Made by a program: the position numbers and the translations under genes
In this document: positions 16,506 through 28,683 of the stretch, piece after piece
Layout of the letters: each line of letters opens with the position of its first letter
Numbering within the stretch: the first letter of the stretch is position 1
DNA from: Acidovorax temperans
Lineage (GTDB): Bacteria; Pseudomonadota; Gammaproteobacteria; Burkholderiales; Burkholderiaceae_C
Assembly: GCF_006716905.1 (NCBI RefSeq)
Contig: NZ_VFPV01000002.1
Span: 1,020,501-1,084,500, forward strand
Length of the DNA: 64,000 nt
Direction: 5' to 3'
The notes under the pieces: generated by a model
Told to the model about the DNA's origin: nothing
The model's database searches: none
The model's input: only the letters and a program-made list of their open reading frames with translations

Positions 16506-17927
16506 TCAGGCGAATTGACGGATGTCCACAAAGTGGCCATGAACGGCAGCCGCTGCGGCCATGGCGGGGCTCACGAGGTGGGTGCGGCCGCCGTTGCCCT
16601 GGCGTCCTTCAAAGTTGCGGTTGCTGGTGGATGCGCAGCGCTCGCCGGGCTCCAGGCGGTCGGCGTTCATGGCCAGGCACATGCTGCAGCCGGGTTCGCG
16701 CCATTCAAAGCCTGCGGCCTTGAAGATCTGGTCCAGGCCTTCGCGCTCGGCCTGCTCTTTGACGAGGCCCGAGCCTGGTACCACCATCGCCAGCTTCACA
16801 TTGCTGGCCACCTTGCGGCCCAGGCTTTTCACCACGGCAGCGGCTTCGCGCATGTCTTCGATGCGGCTGTTGGTGCAAGAGCCGATGAACACCTTGTCGA
16901 TGGTGATGTCGTTGATCGGCCTGCCAGGCTGCAGGCCCATGTACGTCAAGGCGCGCTCAATGGCGCCGCGCTTGGTGGCGTCCTTTTCCTTGTCAGGGTC
17001 GGGCACGCGGGCGTCCACGCCCAGCACCATCTCGGGGCTGGTGCCCCAGGTGACTTGCGGCACGATTTCAGAGGCGTCGAGCTTGACCACGGCGTCAAAC
17101 TTCGCGTCGGCGTCAGAGTGCAGCGTCTTCCAGTACGCCACGGCCTGATCCCATTCCACGCCGGTGGGCGACAGGGGGCGGCCCTTCACGTATTCAATGG
17201 TCTTGTCATCCACCGCCACCAGGCCTGCGCGGGCACCGGCTTCGATGGCCATGTTGCACACGGTCATGCGGCCTTCCATGCTCATGGCGCGGAAGACAGA
17301 GCCTGCAAATTCAATGGTGTAGCCCGTGCCGCCAGCGGTGCCGATCTTGCCGATGATGGCCAGCACCACGTCCTTGGGCGTGACGCCTTTGGCCAGCGTG
17401 CCATCGACCTGCACCAGCATGTTCTTGGCCTTCTTGGCCAGCAGGGTTTGCGTGGCCATCACGTGCTCGACTTCCGAAGTGCCAATGCCGTGGGCCAGTG
17501 CGCCAAACGCACCGTGCGTGCTGGTGTGGCTGTCGCCGCACACCACCGTCATGCCGGGCAGGGTGGCGCCGTTTTCAGGGCCAATCACGTGCACGATGCC
17601 TTGGCGCTTGTGCATGAAGGGGAAGAACGCGGCGGGCGTGATCTGCGCCATGTTCTTGTCCAGCGTGGTGATCTGCTCTTTGCTGATGGGATCGGTGATG
17701 CCGTCGTAGCCCTTTTCCCAGCCGGTGGTGGGCGTGTTGTGGTCGGCGGTGGCCACGATGGAGCTGGTGCGCCACACCTTGCGGCCGGCTTCGCGCAGTC
17801 CTTCAAAGGCTTGCGGGCTGGTCACCTCGTGCACCAGATGCCGGTCGATGTAGAGGATGGACGTGCCATCTTCTTCGGTGTGGACAACGTGCTCGTCCCA
17901 GATCTTGTCGTAGAGGGTGCGTCCCAT
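16506..17927 (-). CDS. leuC: 3-isopropylmalate dehydratase large subunit
   Basis: LeuC is the aconitase-like Fe-S subunit of isopropylmalate isomerase. With the start at 17927 ([15 protein letters not shown]) it is 473 aa. The [4Fe-4S] ligands are the Cys in [16 protein letters not shown] and the two in [30 protein letters not shown] is the active-site loop. An in-frame ATG at 17954 would add nine residues. leuC follows a LysR gene by about 32 bp, so its promoter may lie inside or upstream of that gene. Confidence 0.97.
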   Translation of the reverse strand: MGRTLYDKIWDEHVVHTEEDGTSILYIDRHLVHEVTSPQAFEGLREAGRKVWRTSSIVATADHNTPTTGWEKGYDGITDPISKEQITTLDKNMAQITPAAFFPFMHKRQGIVHVIGPENGATLPGMTVVCGDSHTSTHGAFGALAHGIGTSEVEHVMATQTLLAKKAKNMLVQVDGTLAKGVTPKDVVLAIIGKIGTAGGTGYTIEFAGSVFRAMSMEGRMTVCNMAIEAGARAGLVAVDDKTIEYVKGRPLSPTGVEWDQAVAYWKTLHSDADAKFDAVVKLDASEIVPQVTWGTSPEMVLGVDARVPDPDKEKDATKRGAIERALTYMGLQPGRPINDITIDKVFIGSCTNSRIEDMREAAAVVKSLGRKVASNVKLAMVVPGSGLVKEQAEREGLDQIFKAAGFEWREPGCSMCLAMNADRLEPGERCASTSNRNFEGRQGNGGRTHLVSPAMAAAAAVHGHFVDIRQFA

Positions 17928-17959
17928 AGCGTGGTCTTCTTTCAGGTGGGTCAATGATT

Positions 17960-18934
17960 CTAGTGTTGCGGTGCCAATTCCGGGGTGGCCACGGTGGCTG
18001 GTGTCGGGGCTTGGCGCGGTGCTGTCAAGTGTTCTACCAGCAGGCGCGATGTCACGGGCAGAGCGTCAAAGTCGCGTGCCACCACGCGCAGTTCGCGGCG
18101 GGCCCAGGCGTCGGTCAGGGGCACGGCCGTGAGGCGGCCCACGCTGCGCATCAGCGCAAAGGCGCGGTCGGGCAGCAGCCCTACGCCCAGGCCGTTGTCA
18201 ATCATGCGGCACATGGCATCGAGCCCCGTGACCTGGATGCGCTGGCGCAAGGGGCGGCCAGCGGCAGCGGCTGCTGCGCGCATCGCCAGGCTGATGCTGC
18301 TGTTGGCATGCAGGCCCACGATGTCCCAGTCCAGAACTGCTTCAAAATCAATAGCGTCCAGCGCTGCCAGCTCGTGCCCTGCGGGCACTACAAGCATCAA
18401 GCGATCAGATCGGTAAGGGCGGCTGGGCAGCTCTTGCGTGCCGCCACTGCCCATGCCCACGTTGCAAATCCCCAGGTCAGCGGCGCCTTCCTGCACGGCG
18501 TGCAGCACGGCCGTGCTCAGGTGTTCCTGCAGGTCGATCTTGATCTGGCTGTGCTGGCGCGCAAACGCGCCCAGGTCTTCGGGCAGAAACTGGAAGATGG
18601 CCGAGATGTTGGCGTGCACCCGCACATGGCCCCGCACGCCTTCGGCGTATTCGCTCAATTCGCCCTGCATGCGCTCCAGCCCGAAAAGCACGGTGCGCGC
18701 ATGGTGCAGCAGGCTTTCGCCCGCGGGGGTGAGGGTGACCCCGCGGCTGTGGCGGTAGAGCAGGGCGGTGTCTACCGCGGCTTCCAGATCGGACAGGCGC
18801 TTGCTCACGGCCGATGCGGCGATGAATTCTCGCTCCGCCGCGCGGCCAATGCTGCCCAGCTCACACACCGCCACAAACAGTTGCAGCGAGGTGAGGTCAA
18901 TTCGGCGCGCAAAGTTGCGCTCTGAGCTTTTCAT
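17960..18934 (-). CDS. LysR family transcriptional regulator
   Basis: The 324-aa protein has the LysR winged helix-turn-helix at residues 10-70 ([55 protein letters not shown]), then the periplasmic-binding-like effector domain. The ligand is unknown. It is encoded directly upstream of and in the same direction as leuC, which suggests that it affects leucine genes or is simply co-transcribed; most LysR regulators act on divergent targets, and none is seen here. Confidence 0.9.
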   Translation of the reverse strand: MKSSERNFARRIDLTSLQLFVAVCELGSIGRAAEREFIAASAVSKRLSDLEAAVDTALLYRHSRGVTLTPAGESLLHHARTVLFGLERMQGELSEYAEGVRGHVRVHANISAIFQFLPEDLGAFARQHSQIKIDLQEHLSTAVLHAVQEGAADLGICNVGMGSGGTQELPSRPYRSDRLMLVVPAGHELAALDAIDFEAVLDWDIVGLHANSSISLAMRAAAAAAGRPLRQRIQVTGLDAMCRMIDNGLGVGLLPDRAFALMRSVGRLTAVPLTDAWARRELRVVARDFDALPVTSRLLVEHLTAPRQAPTPATVATPELAPQH

Positions 18935-19082
18935 GGCGGGCGTTGAAAGGGCTTGCCTTCTTGTTCGGAGAAGGCTTTCTATTTTCTACCCAATTTTCAC
19001 CGAAAGCCATCGCCAAACGCGATGACTTGCATCGTTGTCGGGTTTTGACTGGGACGCCACGGCCAGAGGCAAATTTCTAGTG

Positions 19083-19133
19083 AAATATGCCACCAAGCCG
19101 CACTGGATAAGCGCCAGGCGCTCTCTTTTTTGA
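19083..19133. repeat. Dispersed palindromic repeat, copy D (decayed)
   Basis: Only the centre survives: CACTGGATAAGCGCCAGGCG, in the 250-bp gap between the LysR gene and the beta-CASP RNase gene. Confidence 0.5.
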
Positions 19134-19188
19134 AAATTTAGGCAGTTGGGTGCGATGTTGCCGCACCCAACGCAGGCCAAGCCCCAGC

Positions 19189-20553
19189 CTACAGCTCGAC
19201 GGTGCAGCCGTGCTCGGGCACTTGGGCTTGCCAGTGCAGCTCGTGCGAGATGCGTTGTCGCAACTGGTCTGATGCACTCATTTCGCCATGCACGACAAAC
19301 ACCCGGTCGGGTGCGTGCTCCATGCTGCGCAGCCAGGCGATGAGCTGGTGGCTGTCTGCATGGGCGGAAGCGGAGTTGAGCTTCACCACTTCCGCCCTCA
19401 CGGCAACGTCTTGCCCGTGAATACGTATGGATCGCTCACCGTCGGCAAGGCGTGCGCCACGGGTTCCGGGGGCCTGGTGGCCTGTCAGGATGATCATGTT
19501 GCGGTGGTCGCCAGAGTGCAGCGCCAGGTGGTGCAGCACACGGCCGCCCGTGGCCATGCCGCTGGCTGCCAGGATGACCATGGGGCCATGCAAGCGCGCC
19601 AAGCCTTTGGATTGTTCTGGGGTTTGCACCATCGTCGCGCCATGCTCCAGTGCGTTCACTTCCCGGGCATTGAGGCGGTGTTCGCCCAGGTGGTGCTGGT
19701 ACAGCCCCGTGGTGCTGACGGCCATGGGACTGTCGAGAAACACCTTGAGTGAGGCTGGAATTACGCCCTGCGCTTTAAGTAAGCCGATGGCATGCAGCAC
19801 TACCTGTGCGCGCCCCACGGCAAACACCGGCACCACAGCCACGCCCCCGCGTGCAGCCAGACGCGCCAGCGCGGGGCCGAGTTCGCTCAACAAGTCTTCG
19901 GCCGGGTGTTCCCGGTCGCCGTAGGTGGATTCCACCAGCACCGTGTCGGCCTTGGGTGGCGCGTCGGGCGGGTTCATCAGCATGTCATCGGGCCGCCCCA
20001 GGTCGCCCGAGAACAGAATGCGGCGCCCACCCACTTCCAGCAACACACTGGCCGCGCCCAGGATGTGCCCGGCGTTCGAAAACGTGGCGTACCAGCCGGG
20101 CAGGGGCTCAAAGCGCTGGTGCAGGCCGTGGGGCTTGAATTGCTTGAGGCAGTGCAGGGCATCCAGCCGGGTGTACAGCGGCAGCGCAGGGCTGTGGCTG
20201 CTGAATTTGTGGCGGTTCAGGAACGCCGCGTCTTCTTCTTGCAGGTGGCCGCTGTCGGGCAGCAGGATGGCGCACAGGTCGCGAGTGCCCCGCGTGGCAT
20301 GGATGTCGCGGTGGTAGCCGTCGCGGGCGAGCAGGGGCAGGTAGCCGCTGTGGTCCAGGTGGGCGTGGGTGAGAACCACCGAGTCGATCTCGTGGGGCGA
20401 CAAGGGCAGTGGCTGCCAGTTGCGCAGGCGCAGTTGCTTGTAGCCCTGGAACAGCCCGCAATCCATCAGCATGCTTTTGCCGTTGTGGCGCACCAGGTAC
20501 TTCGACCCGGTCACGGTGCCGGATCCGCCCAGAAAGGTGATGCTCACGCTCAT
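19189..20553 (-). CDS. MBL-fold beta-CASP RNA exo/endonuclease
   Basis: The 454-aa protein begins VSITFLGGSGTVTGSKYLV and has the metallo-beta-lactamase zinc motif HAHLDHSGY, then the His in FSNAGHILGAASVLLEVG and the Asp in FSGDLGRPDDM. The beta-CASP insert with ASGMATGGRVLHHLA and the C-terminal SAHADSHQL motif follow, as in bacterial and archaeal CPSF-like RNases (YsiA/YtjC-type annotation). It should bind two zinc ions and degrade or process RNA. It is transcribed alone; no operon partner is visible. Confidence 0.88.
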   Translation of the reverse strand: MSVSITFLGGSGTVTGSKYLVRHNGKSMLMDCGLFQGYKQLRLRNWQPLPLSPHEIDSVVLTHAHLDHSGYLPLLARDGYHRDIHATRGTRDLCAILLPDSGHLQEEDAAFLNRHKFSSHSPALPLYTRLDALHCLKQFKPHGLHQRFEPLPGWYATFSNAGHILGAASVLLEVGGRRILFSGDLGRPDDMLMNPPDAPPKADTVLVESTYGDREHPAEDLLSELGPALARLAARGGVAVVPVFAVGRAQVVLHAIGLLKAQGVIPASLKVFLDSPMAVSTTGLYQHHLGEHRLNAREVNALEHGATMVQTPEQSKGLARLHGPMVILAASGMATGGRVLHHLALHSGDHRNMIILTGHQAPGTRGARLADGERSIRIHGQDVAVRAEVVKLNSASAHADSHQLIAWLRSMEHAPDRVFVVHGEMSASDQLRQRISHELHWQAQVPEHGCTVEL

Positions 20554-20700
20554 GTGTGTTTCTCCCGTTGCTGCAAGCCTCCATGGTATGCGCTGTGTCG
20601 ATGGCTCTCAGCGGGGCCGGTTACTCAGTCCTTGGGGAGTCTTGATGGTCATCAACGATGAGACTTGGGATTGGCGGTTCGTTCTTGGGGGCGATGCATG

Positions 20701-20735
20701 AAAAAAGCGACCCGGCGTAAACCGGGTCGCTTTTT
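20701..20735. terminator. Bidirectional Rho-independent terminator downstream of dnaJ
   Basis: AAAAAGCGACCCGG and CCGGGTCGCTTTTT form a perfect 14-bp hairpin with a 6-nt loop. A-run and T-run flanks make it work in both directions; on the minus strand it ends the dnaK-dnaJ transcript. Confidence 0.9.
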
Positions 20736-20791
20736 GTGAAGGCTACAGCGCTGCCGCCTGGCTGTGCGCTGGTGCAGCGCACAGAAACCGA

Positions 20792-21931
20792 TCAACTGAA
20801 GAAGTTCTTCAGACGGTCTGTCCAGCTCTCGCCGCTGGGCGAATGGCGGGAGCCGCCTTTTTTCAGAGACTCTTCCAGTTCGCGCAACAGCTTGCGCTGG
20901 TGCTCGGTGAGCTTGACCGGCGTTTCCACCGCGATGTGGCAGTACAGGTCGCCAGGGTAGCTGGAGCGCACGCCCTTGATGCCCTTGCCGCGCAGACGGA
21001 ACTGCTTGCCAGCCTGCGTGCCCTCGGGGATATCAATGGCCGCCTTGCCCGCCAGCGTGGGCACTTCGATCTCGCCGCCCAGGGCCGCCGTGATGAAGCT
21101 CACGGGCACCTGGCAGTGCAGGTCATCGCCATCGCGCTCGAAGATGTCGTGCTTCTTGATGCGGATTTCGATGTACAGGTCACCGGGTGGCCCACCGTTG
21201 GTGCCTGGCTCGCCGTTGCCGGTGCTGCGAATGCGCATGCCATCGTCGATGCCCGCAGGAATCTTCACTTCCAGCGTCTTCTGCTTCTTGATCTTGCCCT
21301 GGCCATGGCACGCGGTGCAAGGCTCAGGAATGATCTTGCCGGTGCCGCGGCAGTGCGGGCAGGTTTGCTGCACGCTGAAGAAGCCCTGGCGCATCTGCAC
21401 GGTGCCAGAGCCCTGGCAGGTGCCGCAGGTCTTGGCGCTGGTGCCTGGCTTGGCACCGCTGCCGTGGCAGGTGTCGCACGAATCCCAGGACGGGATACGG
21501 ATTTGCGCATCCTTGCCGCGTGCTGCTTCTTCCAGCGTGATCTCCATGGCGTAGCTGAGATCGCTGCCACGGTACACCTGGCGGCCACCCGCGCCACGGC
21601 GTCCGCCCTGCTGGCCGAACATGTCGCCGAAGATGTCGCCAAACGCCTCGGCAAAGCCGCCAAACCCTTCTGCTCCACCCCCGGGGCCGCGCATGTTGGG
21701 GTCTACCCCCGCGTGGCCGTATTGGTCGTAGGCGGCCCGCTTTTGCGGGTCGGAGAGCATCTCGTAGGCCTCTTTGGCCTCCTTGAATTTCTCCTCGGCG
21801 GGCTTGGCTGCATCACCCTGGTTGCGGTCGGGGTGGTGCTTCATCGCCAGCTTGCGATAAGCCTTCTTGATTTCTTCGTCCGAAGCGTTTTTGGCAACGC
21901 CCAGGACTTCGTAAAAGTCTCTTTTCGACAT
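20792..21931 (-). CDS. dnaJ: Chaperone DnaJ
   Basis: DnaJ delivers unfolded substrates to DnaK and stimulates its ATPase. The 379-aa protein (start at 21931, [20 protein letters not shown]) has a J-domain with the HPD tripeptide (KHHPDRNQG) and a Gly/Phe-rich linker. The zinc centre has four C-x2-C-x-G-x-G repeats ([32 protein letters not shown]), and the two C-terminal substrate-binding beta domains follow. It is a complete type A DnaJ, about 105 bp downstream of dnaK, and part of the grpE-dnaK-dnaJ heat-shock group. Confidence 0.98.
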   Translation of the reverse strand: MSKRDFYEVLGVAKNASDEEIKKAYRKLAMKHHPDRNQGDAAKPAEEKFKEAKEAYEMLSDPQKRAAYDQYGHAGVDPNMRGPGGGAEGFGGFAEAFGDIFGDMFGQQGGRRGAGGRQVYRGSDLSYAMEITLEEAARGKDAQIRIPSWDSCDTCHGSGAKPGTSAKTCGTCQGSGTVQMRQGFFSVQQTCPHCRGTGKIIPEPCTACHGQGKIKKQKTLEVKIPAGIDDGMRIRSTGNGEPGTNGGPPGDLYIEIRIKKHDIFERDGDDLHCQVPVSFITAALGGEIEVPTLAGKAAIDIPEGTQAGKQFRLRGKGIKGVRSSYPGDLYCHIAVETPVKLTEHQRKLLRELEESLKKGGSRHSPSGESWTDRLKNFFS

Positions 21932-22037
21932 GGTGATCTCTGGCCCGGTTGGAACAGGAACGCCGCGCAAGCCTGGGAGCCTGTGTGTGCAAGCTCTTTC
22001 GGCCCCGCGCGGCGGCTGGGGTCAACGCGAGGGGCGA

Positions 22038-24038
<2,001 letters not shown>

Positions 24039-24071
24039 TCAAGTCGTCCCTCTCGATTTACCTTAAAAAAT

Positions 24072-24623
24072 TTATTTGGGGGCGCTGACAGTGACCAGTG
24101 CAGGGCGCAGCACACGCTCCGCAATCACATACCCCTTTTGCAGCACAGTCACGATGGTGTTGGGCTCTTGCTCAGAAGGCACGACGCTGATCGCCTGATG
24201 CTGGTGTGGGTCGAACTTGGAGCCCGCTGCGGGATTGATGGCCAGCACCTTGTTGCGTTCCAGAGCTGAGGTGAGCTGGCGCAGGGTCGCGTCTGCTCCT
24301 TCGCGAAGTTGCTGGGGCGTGGCTTCCTTGATGGCCAAGGCTGCATCCAGGCTGTCTGCCACGGGCAGAAGGCTTTCGGCAAAGCTCTCGATCCCGAACT
24401 TGCGGGCTTTGGCTACTTCGTCTTCGGCGCGGCGGCGGGCGTTTTCCGCCTCTGCCTTGGCGCGCAGGAACTGGTCTGCCAATTCAGCACTCTTGGCCTT
24501 GAGCTCAGCCAACTCGCCTTGCAGGCGCGCCAGCTCGTCGGAGGCATTGGCGGCCATGGCGGCTTCCACTTCCTCGGGGGACGGGGCGGCTGATGAAGAT
24601 GTGTTCTGGCTGTTGTCGGACAT
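24072..24623 (-). CDS. grpE: Nucleotide exchange factor GrpE
   Basis: GrpE ejects ADP from DnaK. With the start at 24623 ([20 protein letters not shown]) it is 183 aa. It has the long N-terminal coiled-coil helix ([20 protein letters not shown]), the [16 protein letters not shown] region, and the C-terminal beta domain ([16 protein letters not shown]). The open frame extends upstream past the sigma-32 promoter into non-coding DNA, so the internal ATG is right. First gene of the heat-shock group. Confidence 0.96.
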   Translation of the reverse strand: MSDNSQNTSSSAAPSPEEVEAAMAANASDELARLQGELAELKAKSAELADQFLRAKAEAENARRRAEDEVAKARKFGIESFAESLLPVADSLDAALAIKEATPQQLREGADATLRQLTSALERNKVLAINPAAGSKFDPHQHQAISVVPSEQEPNTIVTVLQKGYVIAERVLRPALVTVSAPK

Positions 24624-24662
24624 GTCGTAGTCTTTGTAAATAAAACAGTACGCGCGAGAGCT

Positions 24663-24686
24663 TGGGGGCTTTCGCTGAATTTCAAG
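24663..24686 (-). promoter_or_regulatory. Sigma-32 (RpoH) heat-shock promoter of grpE
   Basis: On the minus strand CTTGAAA (24686-24680) is followed, after 11 bp, by CCCCCA (24668-24663). This fits the RpoH consensus CTTGAAA-N11-15-CCCCAT closely. It lies 40 bp upstream of the grpE start. Confidence 0.75.
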
Positions 24687-24777
24687 CCGTGGGGGCAAAA
24701 GAACCTTGGTTTGGCCCTTGGAGCGGCTGTTTTTCCAGGCGCTTGCCCAGTATGGGAAAGGCAAAAAGCAGCCAGAG

Positions 24778-24806
24778 TGTACAAGTGTGCTGCCAAAGGC
24801 TATAAT
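24778..24806 (+). promoter_or_regulatory. Sigma-70 promoter of the rpsF operon
   Basis: A perfect TATAAT at 24801-24806 has TGTACA (4/6 to TTGACA) 17 bp upstream. It lies 80 bp before rpsF, and divergent to the grpE heat-shock promoter. Confidence 0.6.
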
Positions 24807-24885
24807 TTCCGGCTTTGCCTTGCCACACCGCACAATCTCGAAAAGATTGGGACGCAGCGGGCGGCTTTATCCAAAAGGAGTATGC

Positions 24886-25263
24886 ATGCGTCATTACGAA
24901 ATCATTTTGTTGATCCATCCGGATCAAAGCGAACAAGTTCCAGCCATGCTGGAGCGCTACAAGGGCATGATCACCGCTGGCGGCGGTAAGGTGCACCGCG
25001 TGGAAGACTGGGGCCGTCGTCAACTGGCGTACCTGATCAACAAGCTGGCCAAGGCCCACTACCTGTGCGTGAACATCGAAGCCGACCAAGCTGTGATGGC
25101 TGAGCTGGAGCATGCCTTCAAGTTCAACGACGCCGTGCTGCGCCACCTGACTGTCAAGAAGAAGAAGGCTGAAACCGGCCCATCTTCCATGATGAAGACT
25201 GTTGAGCGCGAAGAGGCCCGCAAGGCCAGCCAAGCCGAGTACGCAGCTGCTGGCGAGCGCTGA
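24886..25263 (+). CDS. rpsF: 30S ribosomal protein S6
   Basis: S6 binds with S18 in the platform of the 30S subunit. The protein is 125 aa from the ATG at 24886, with AAAAGGAG just before it, and reads [20 protein letters not shown], then [20 protein letters not shown], the S6 core. The open frame also extends upstream but without S6 sequence. First gene of rpsF-priB-rpsR-rplI-dnaB. Confidence 0.98.
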   Translation: MRHYEIILLIHPDQSEQVPAMLERYKGMITAGGGKVHRVEDWGRRQLAYLINKLAKAHYLCVNIEADQAVMAELEHAFKFNDAVLRHLTVKKKKAETGPSSMMKTVEREEARKASQAEYAAAGER

Positions 25264-25278
25264 TCCATCCACTTTGGA

Positions 25279-25569
25279 GTGGAGAACCGCGTCGTCTTGA
25301 CAGCATGCATTGCAGAGGCTGAGTCCCTGCGATACACCCCCGCCGGTTTGCCTGCCATCAACCTGCGGCTCGAACACGAGTCGCAACAGACAGAAGCAGG
25401 TCACCCCCGGGCCGTCAAGGCTGCCATCAAGGCCGTTGCCTTTGGTGCAATGGCCGAGCGGCTGGCGAGGCAGAACATCGGAAGTCTCTGGACTTTTTCG
25501 GGTTTTCTGGCCACCCCGCGCAACGGCAAAAACGCAGTGCTCCACATCCAGGATATTCAACAAAATTAA
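25279..25569 (+). CDS. priB: Primosomal replication protein N (PriB)
   Basis: PriB is a small OB-fold ssDNA-binding protein of the PriA restart primosome, evolved from SSB. The 96-aa product starts at a GTG (25279) after a GGAG-like site. It reads [20 protein letters not shown], then [15 protein letters not shown] and [20 protein letters not shown], as in betaproteobacterial PriB. Its place between rpsF and rpsR is the standard one. Confidence 0.93.
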   Translation: MENRVVLTACIAEAESLRYTPAGLPAINLRLEHESQQTEAGHPRAVKAAIKAVAFGAMAERLARQNIGSLWTFSGFLATPRNGKNAVLHIQDIQQN

Positions 25570-25586
25570 TTTTCAAGGGGTCCGCA

Positions 25587-25868
25587 ATGGCCACGTTCAA
25601 GAAGTTCAATAAAGACAAGCGCCCAAAGCGCAACACCCAGTCCCTGCTGTTCAAGCGCAAGCGTTTCTGCCGCTTCACAGTGACCGGTGTGGAAGAGATC
25701 GACTACAAGGATGTCGATACCCTGCGTGATTTCATCGCCGAAAACGGCAAGATCATTCCCGCGCGCCTGACCGGCACGCGCGCCATCTACCAGCGTCAGC
25801 TGAACACCGCCATCAAGCGCGCTCGCTTCCTGGCCCTGGTGCCTTACAGCGACCAGCACAAGATCTAA
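25587..25868 (+). CDS. rpsR: 30S ribosomal protein S18
   Basis: S18 pairs with S6 on the 30S platform. The 93-aa protein has the conserved [20 protein letters not shown] and the [20 protein letters not shown] core that ends [20 protein letters not shown] precedes the ATG. It lies 17 bp after priB. Confidence 0.98.
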   Translation: MATFKKFNKDKRPKRNTQSLLFKRKRFCRFTVTGVEEIDYKDVDTLRDFIAENGKIIPARLTGTRAIYQRQLNTAIKRARFLALVPYSDQHKI

Positions 25869-25880
25869 GGAGCACAACCC

Positions 25881-26333
25881 ATGCAAATCATTCTGCTCGA
25901 CAAGGTTGTGAACCTCGGCAACCTCGGCGAAATCGTCAAGGTGAAAGACGGCTACGCCCGTAACTTCCTGATTCCTTCGGGCCGTGCTCGTCGCGCCACC
26001 GAAGCTGCCAAGGCAGAGTTCGAAGCCAAGCGCGCTGAACTCGAAAAAGCTGCTGCCGCCAAGCTGGCAGAAGCCCAAGCCCAAGGCGAAAAGCTGGCTG
26101 GCACCACCATCAAGCTGACACAAAAAGCTGGTGTGGACGGCCGTCTGTTTGGTTCTGTGACCAACCATGACATCGCTGAAGAGCTGAACAAGCAAGGCTA
26201 CAAGGTTGCCAAGTCTCAGATCCGCCTGCCCAACGGCCCTATCAAGGTCGTGAGCGAAAGCACTGTGAGCGTTGCTCTGCACACCGACGTGGTGGTGGAC
26301 GTGACGGTTTCGGTCTACGGCGAAACTGCCTGA
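25881..26333 (+). CDS. rplI: 50S ribosomal protein L9
   Basis: L9 binds 23S rRNA at the base of the L1 stalk. The 150-aa protein begins [20 protein letters not shown] and has the N-domain [15 protein letters not shown], the long connecting helix and the C-domain [20 protein letters not shown]. It starts 12 bp after rpsR and is followed by a terminator. Confidence 0.98.
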   Translation: MQIILLDKVVNLGNLGEIVKVKDGYARNFLIPSGRARRATEAAKAEFEAKRAELEKAAAAKLAEAQAQGEKLAGTTIKLTQKAGVDGRLFGSVTNHDIAEELNKQGYKVAKSQIRLPNGPIKVVSESTVSVALHTDVVVDVTVSVYGETA

Positions 26334-26354
26334 TTTTCTTCAGGCAATCCAAGC

Positions 26355-26377
26355 AAAGCCGCCCTCGGGCGGCTTTT
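26355..26377 (+). terminator. Rho-independent terminator after rplI
   Basis: AAAGCCGCCC and GGGCGGCTTT form a 10-bp hairpin with a 2-nt loop, ending in TTTT. It should reduce read-through from the ribosomal genes to dnaB. Confidence 0.85.
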
Positions 26378-26504
26378 GTCATTGGGTCGGCCTGATTTGT
26401 ACAGGATTGCCCACCTGCAGTCCACAGATTGCTCACAGGCTTATCCCCGCAGGTCATGTGCCTGTGTGAGGAATAGCATCCAGACATCGTTCGGAGAATT
26501 TCCT

Positions 26505-27926
26505 ATGTCCGCAGTCTTTCCTCCCCTAGATGACCAGGGCTTTGCTGCACCCAGTGTTCAGGACAGTGAGGTAGCTCGTTTGCGCATTCCACCCCATTCG
26601 GTGGAAGCTGAGTCCAGTGTGCTGGGTGGGTTGCTGCTCGACAACAATGCCTGGGATCGCGTGGGAGACTTGCTGACCGAAAGCAACTTCTATCGCCATG
26701 AGCATCAACTGATCTTCACAGCGATTGCGAGCCTGGTGAATGCCAGCAAGCCCGCCGATGTGATCACTGTGTTCGAACACCTGCGCAGCCTGGGCAAGGC
26801 GGAAGAGGTGGGAGGGCTGGCGTATTTGAATAATCTGGCGCAGTACGTCCCCAGTGCCAGCAACATCCGTCGCTATGCCGAAATCGTGCGTGAGCGATCC
26901 ATCCTGCGCAAGCTGGTCACCGCCAGCGATGAGATTTCCACGAATGCGTTTGATCCGCAGGGCAAGACCGTCGAGCGCATTCTTGATGAAGCAGAAGCCA
27001 AGATTTTCGCCATCGGCGAGGAAGGCTCGCGCAACAAGCAGGGGTTTCAGTCGCTCGATACGCTGGTGATCGACCTGCTCGACAAAGTGCAGGAGATGGC
27101 TGACAACCCGGCGGATGTGACGGGGGTGCCCACAGGCTTTGCTGATCTGGACCGGATGACTTCGGGGCTGCAGGCGGGCGACATGATCGTGTTGGCGGCT
27201 CGCCCTTCGATGGGGAAGACCTCGTTCGCGGTGAACATTGCCGAGCACGTGGCGCTCAACGAAGGCCTGCCTGTCGCCATCTTCTCCATGGAAATGGGCG
27301 CTGCTCAATTGGCCGTGCGTATCGTGGGTTCGATTGGACGTGTGAACCAGGGCAACTTGCGAACCGGCAAGCTCACAGACGACGAGTGGCCGCGCTTGAC
27401 CGAGGCGATTGAAAAGCTGCGCACAGTGTCGCTGCACATCGATGAAACCCCTGGCCTCACACCAGGCGAATTGCGCGCCAACGCTAGGCGCTTGGCGCGC
27501 CAATGCGGCAAGCTCGGGCTCATCGTGGTGGACTACCTGCAGCTCATGAGCGGCTCGGGCGCGGGCAGCGCCGACAACCGTGCGACCGAACTGGGGGAAA
27601 TCTCCCGGGGTTTGAAGATGCTGGCCAAGGAACTGCAATGCCCGGTGATTGCACTCTCGCAGCTGAACCGTTCGGTGGAGCAGCGCACTGATAAGCGCCC
27701 GATGATGTCCGACCTGCGTGAATCGGGCGCCATCGAGCAGGATGCGGACATCATCATGTTCATCTACCGCGACGACTACTACAACAAGGACAGCAAGGAG
27801 CCGAACGTGGCCGAGGTCATCATCGGCAAGCAGCGTAACGGCCCCACCGGTACCGTAAAACTGTTCTTCCAGAAGAACCAGACCCGCTTCGAGAATCTGG
27901 CCATGGGTTCGGGTGACGACTATTGA
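26505..27926 (+). CDS. dnaB: Replicative DNA helicase DnaB
   Basis: DnaB is the hexameric 5'-3' helicase at the replication fork. It is 473 aa from the ATG at 26505 (CGGAGA upstream). The N-terminal primase-interacting domain starts at [20 protein letters not shown]. The C-terminal RecA-like domain has Walker [14 protein letters not shown], Walker [13 protein letters not shown], and the [20 protein letters not shown] and RDDYYNKDS segments. No intein is present. The TGA stop lies at the first bases of dispersed repeat copy E. Confidence 0.98.
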   Translation: MSAVFPPLDDQGFAAPSVQDSEVARLRIPPHSVEAESSVLGGLLLDNNAWDRVGDLLTESNFYRHEHQLIFTAIASLVNASKPADVITVFEHLRSLGKAEEVGGLAYLNNLAQYVPSASNIRRYAEIVRERSILRKLVTASDEISTNAFDPQGKTVERILDEAEAKIFAIGEEGSRNKQGFQSLDTLVIDLLDKVQEMADNPADVTGVPTGFADLDRMTSGLQAGDMIVLAARPSMGKTSFAVNIAEHVALNEGLPVAIFSMEMGAAQLAVRIVGSIGRVNQGNLRTGKLTDDEWPRLTEAIEKLRTVSLHIDETPGLTPGELRANARRLARQCGKLGLIVVDYLQLMSGSGAGSADNRATELGEISRGLKMLAKELQCPVIALSQLNRSVEQRTDKRPMMSDLRESGAIEQDADIIMFIYRDDYYNKDSKEPNVAEVIIGKQRNGPTGTVKLFFQKNQTRFENLAMGSGDDY

Positions 27927-27967
27927 TAAAAATAGCTGCTGGCGCTTGCTGAATAAGCGCTAGCTAC
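27924..27967. repeat. Dispersed palindromic repeat, copy E (left of IS200-like element)
   Basis: TGATAAAAATAGCTGCTGGC, then GCTTGCTGAATAAGCGCTAG; it starts within the dnaB stop codon. It is cut short on its right by the IS200/IS605 element, whose other side carries the fragment at 28627. Confidence 0.8.
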
Positions 27968-28627
27968 CAAAAGGAGGCCCCCCGGCTCTGCCGGGGAGGC
28001 AGTAGAAGTTTGACTTTTCAGGAGGTTGTCCACCGTAGAGACTTTCAATCGTGAGCCGCCAAGCAAACGAAAGGAAGAAACACGATGGACAAGTATGAAA
28101 GTTTGAGTCACACGGCCTGGGATTGCAAATATCACGTGGTCTTCATCCCCAAGTGTCGAAGGCGAACGCTGTACAAGCAGCTACGCGAACACCTGGGTGA
28201 GGTATTCAGAAAGTTGGCCGCGCAAAAGGAATGCAGGGTTGAAGAGGGGCATCTGATGCCCGATCACGTGCACATGATGCTGTCGATCCCACCGAAGTAC
28301 TCGGTGTCGCAGGTGGTGGGCTTTATCAAAGGCAAGAGCGCAATCCACCTTGCGCGGGTGTACGGAGAGCGAAAGCGCAACTTCGTGGGTCAGCACTTCT
28401 GGGCGCGAGGGTACTTCGTCTCGACGGTGGGACGCGACGAAGCGGTGATACGGGAGTACATCCGAAACCAGGAGAAGGAAGACGAGAGGTTGGACCAACT
28501 CGGTCTATGGAGGTGAGTAGCCACCGATAGGTGGCCCCAAGAATGAGGGGCCGCGTTAGCGACCCCTTACAGCCGCTTTGAGCGGCTCACATCCCGAATG
28601 CCCCCGGCTTTGCCGGGGGATGGTTAC
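27968..28627 (+). mobile_element. IS200/IS605-family insertion sequence (tnpA only)
   Basis: About 660 bp with no terminal inverted repeats or target duplication. Each end carries a GC hairpin, CCCCCCGGCTCTGCCGGGG on the left and CCCCCGGCTTTGCCGGGGG on the right, as the ssDNA-transposing IS200 group has. One tnpA gene lies between them and no tnpB. The exact borders are uncertain by several bases. The element sits in or beside a dispersed repeat copy. Confidence 0.85.
28085..28516 (+). CDS. tnpA: IS200/IS605-family transposase TnpA (Y1 HUH)
   Basis: A 143-aa single-domain Y1 transposase that cuts and joins single-stranded DNA through a phosphotyrosine. It shows CKYHVVFIPKCRRRTL at the start, the HUH motif PDHVHMMLSIPPKYSVS (His61, His63) and the catalytic Tyr125 in REYIRNQEKED. 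All catalytic residues are present and the length is normal, so the copy looks active. Confidence 0.95.
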   Translation: MDKYESLSHTAWDCKYHVVFIPKCRRRTLYKQLREHLGEVFRKLAAQKECRVEEGHLMPDHVHMMLSIPPKYSVSQVVGFIKGKSAIHLARVYGERKRNFVGQHFWARGYFVSTVGRDEAVIREYIRNQEKEDERLDQLGLWR

Positions 28628-28650
28628 TAGCTATAAAAATTATAGCTAGC
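28627..28650. repeat. Dispersed palindromic repeat fragment, copy F (right of IS200-like element)
   Basis: CTAGCTATAAAAATTATAGC followed by TAGC, a self-complementary AT-rich end of the same repeat as copy E; together they suggest one unit split by the insertion sequence. Confidence 0.6.
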
Positions 28651-28683
28651 GGAATCGAGGTTGGGCGCGTAGCCCGTTCGCCT

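Noticed and set aside
16515-17957. 480-codon plus-strand open frame
   Set aside because: Exact antisense of leuC with His/Ala/Gly-rich, motif-free translation.
18340-18370. Repeat-like AAAATCAATAGC in the LysR gene
   Set aside because: Only about 12 bp match the dispersed repeat, without the GCGCTTA core; chance is likely.
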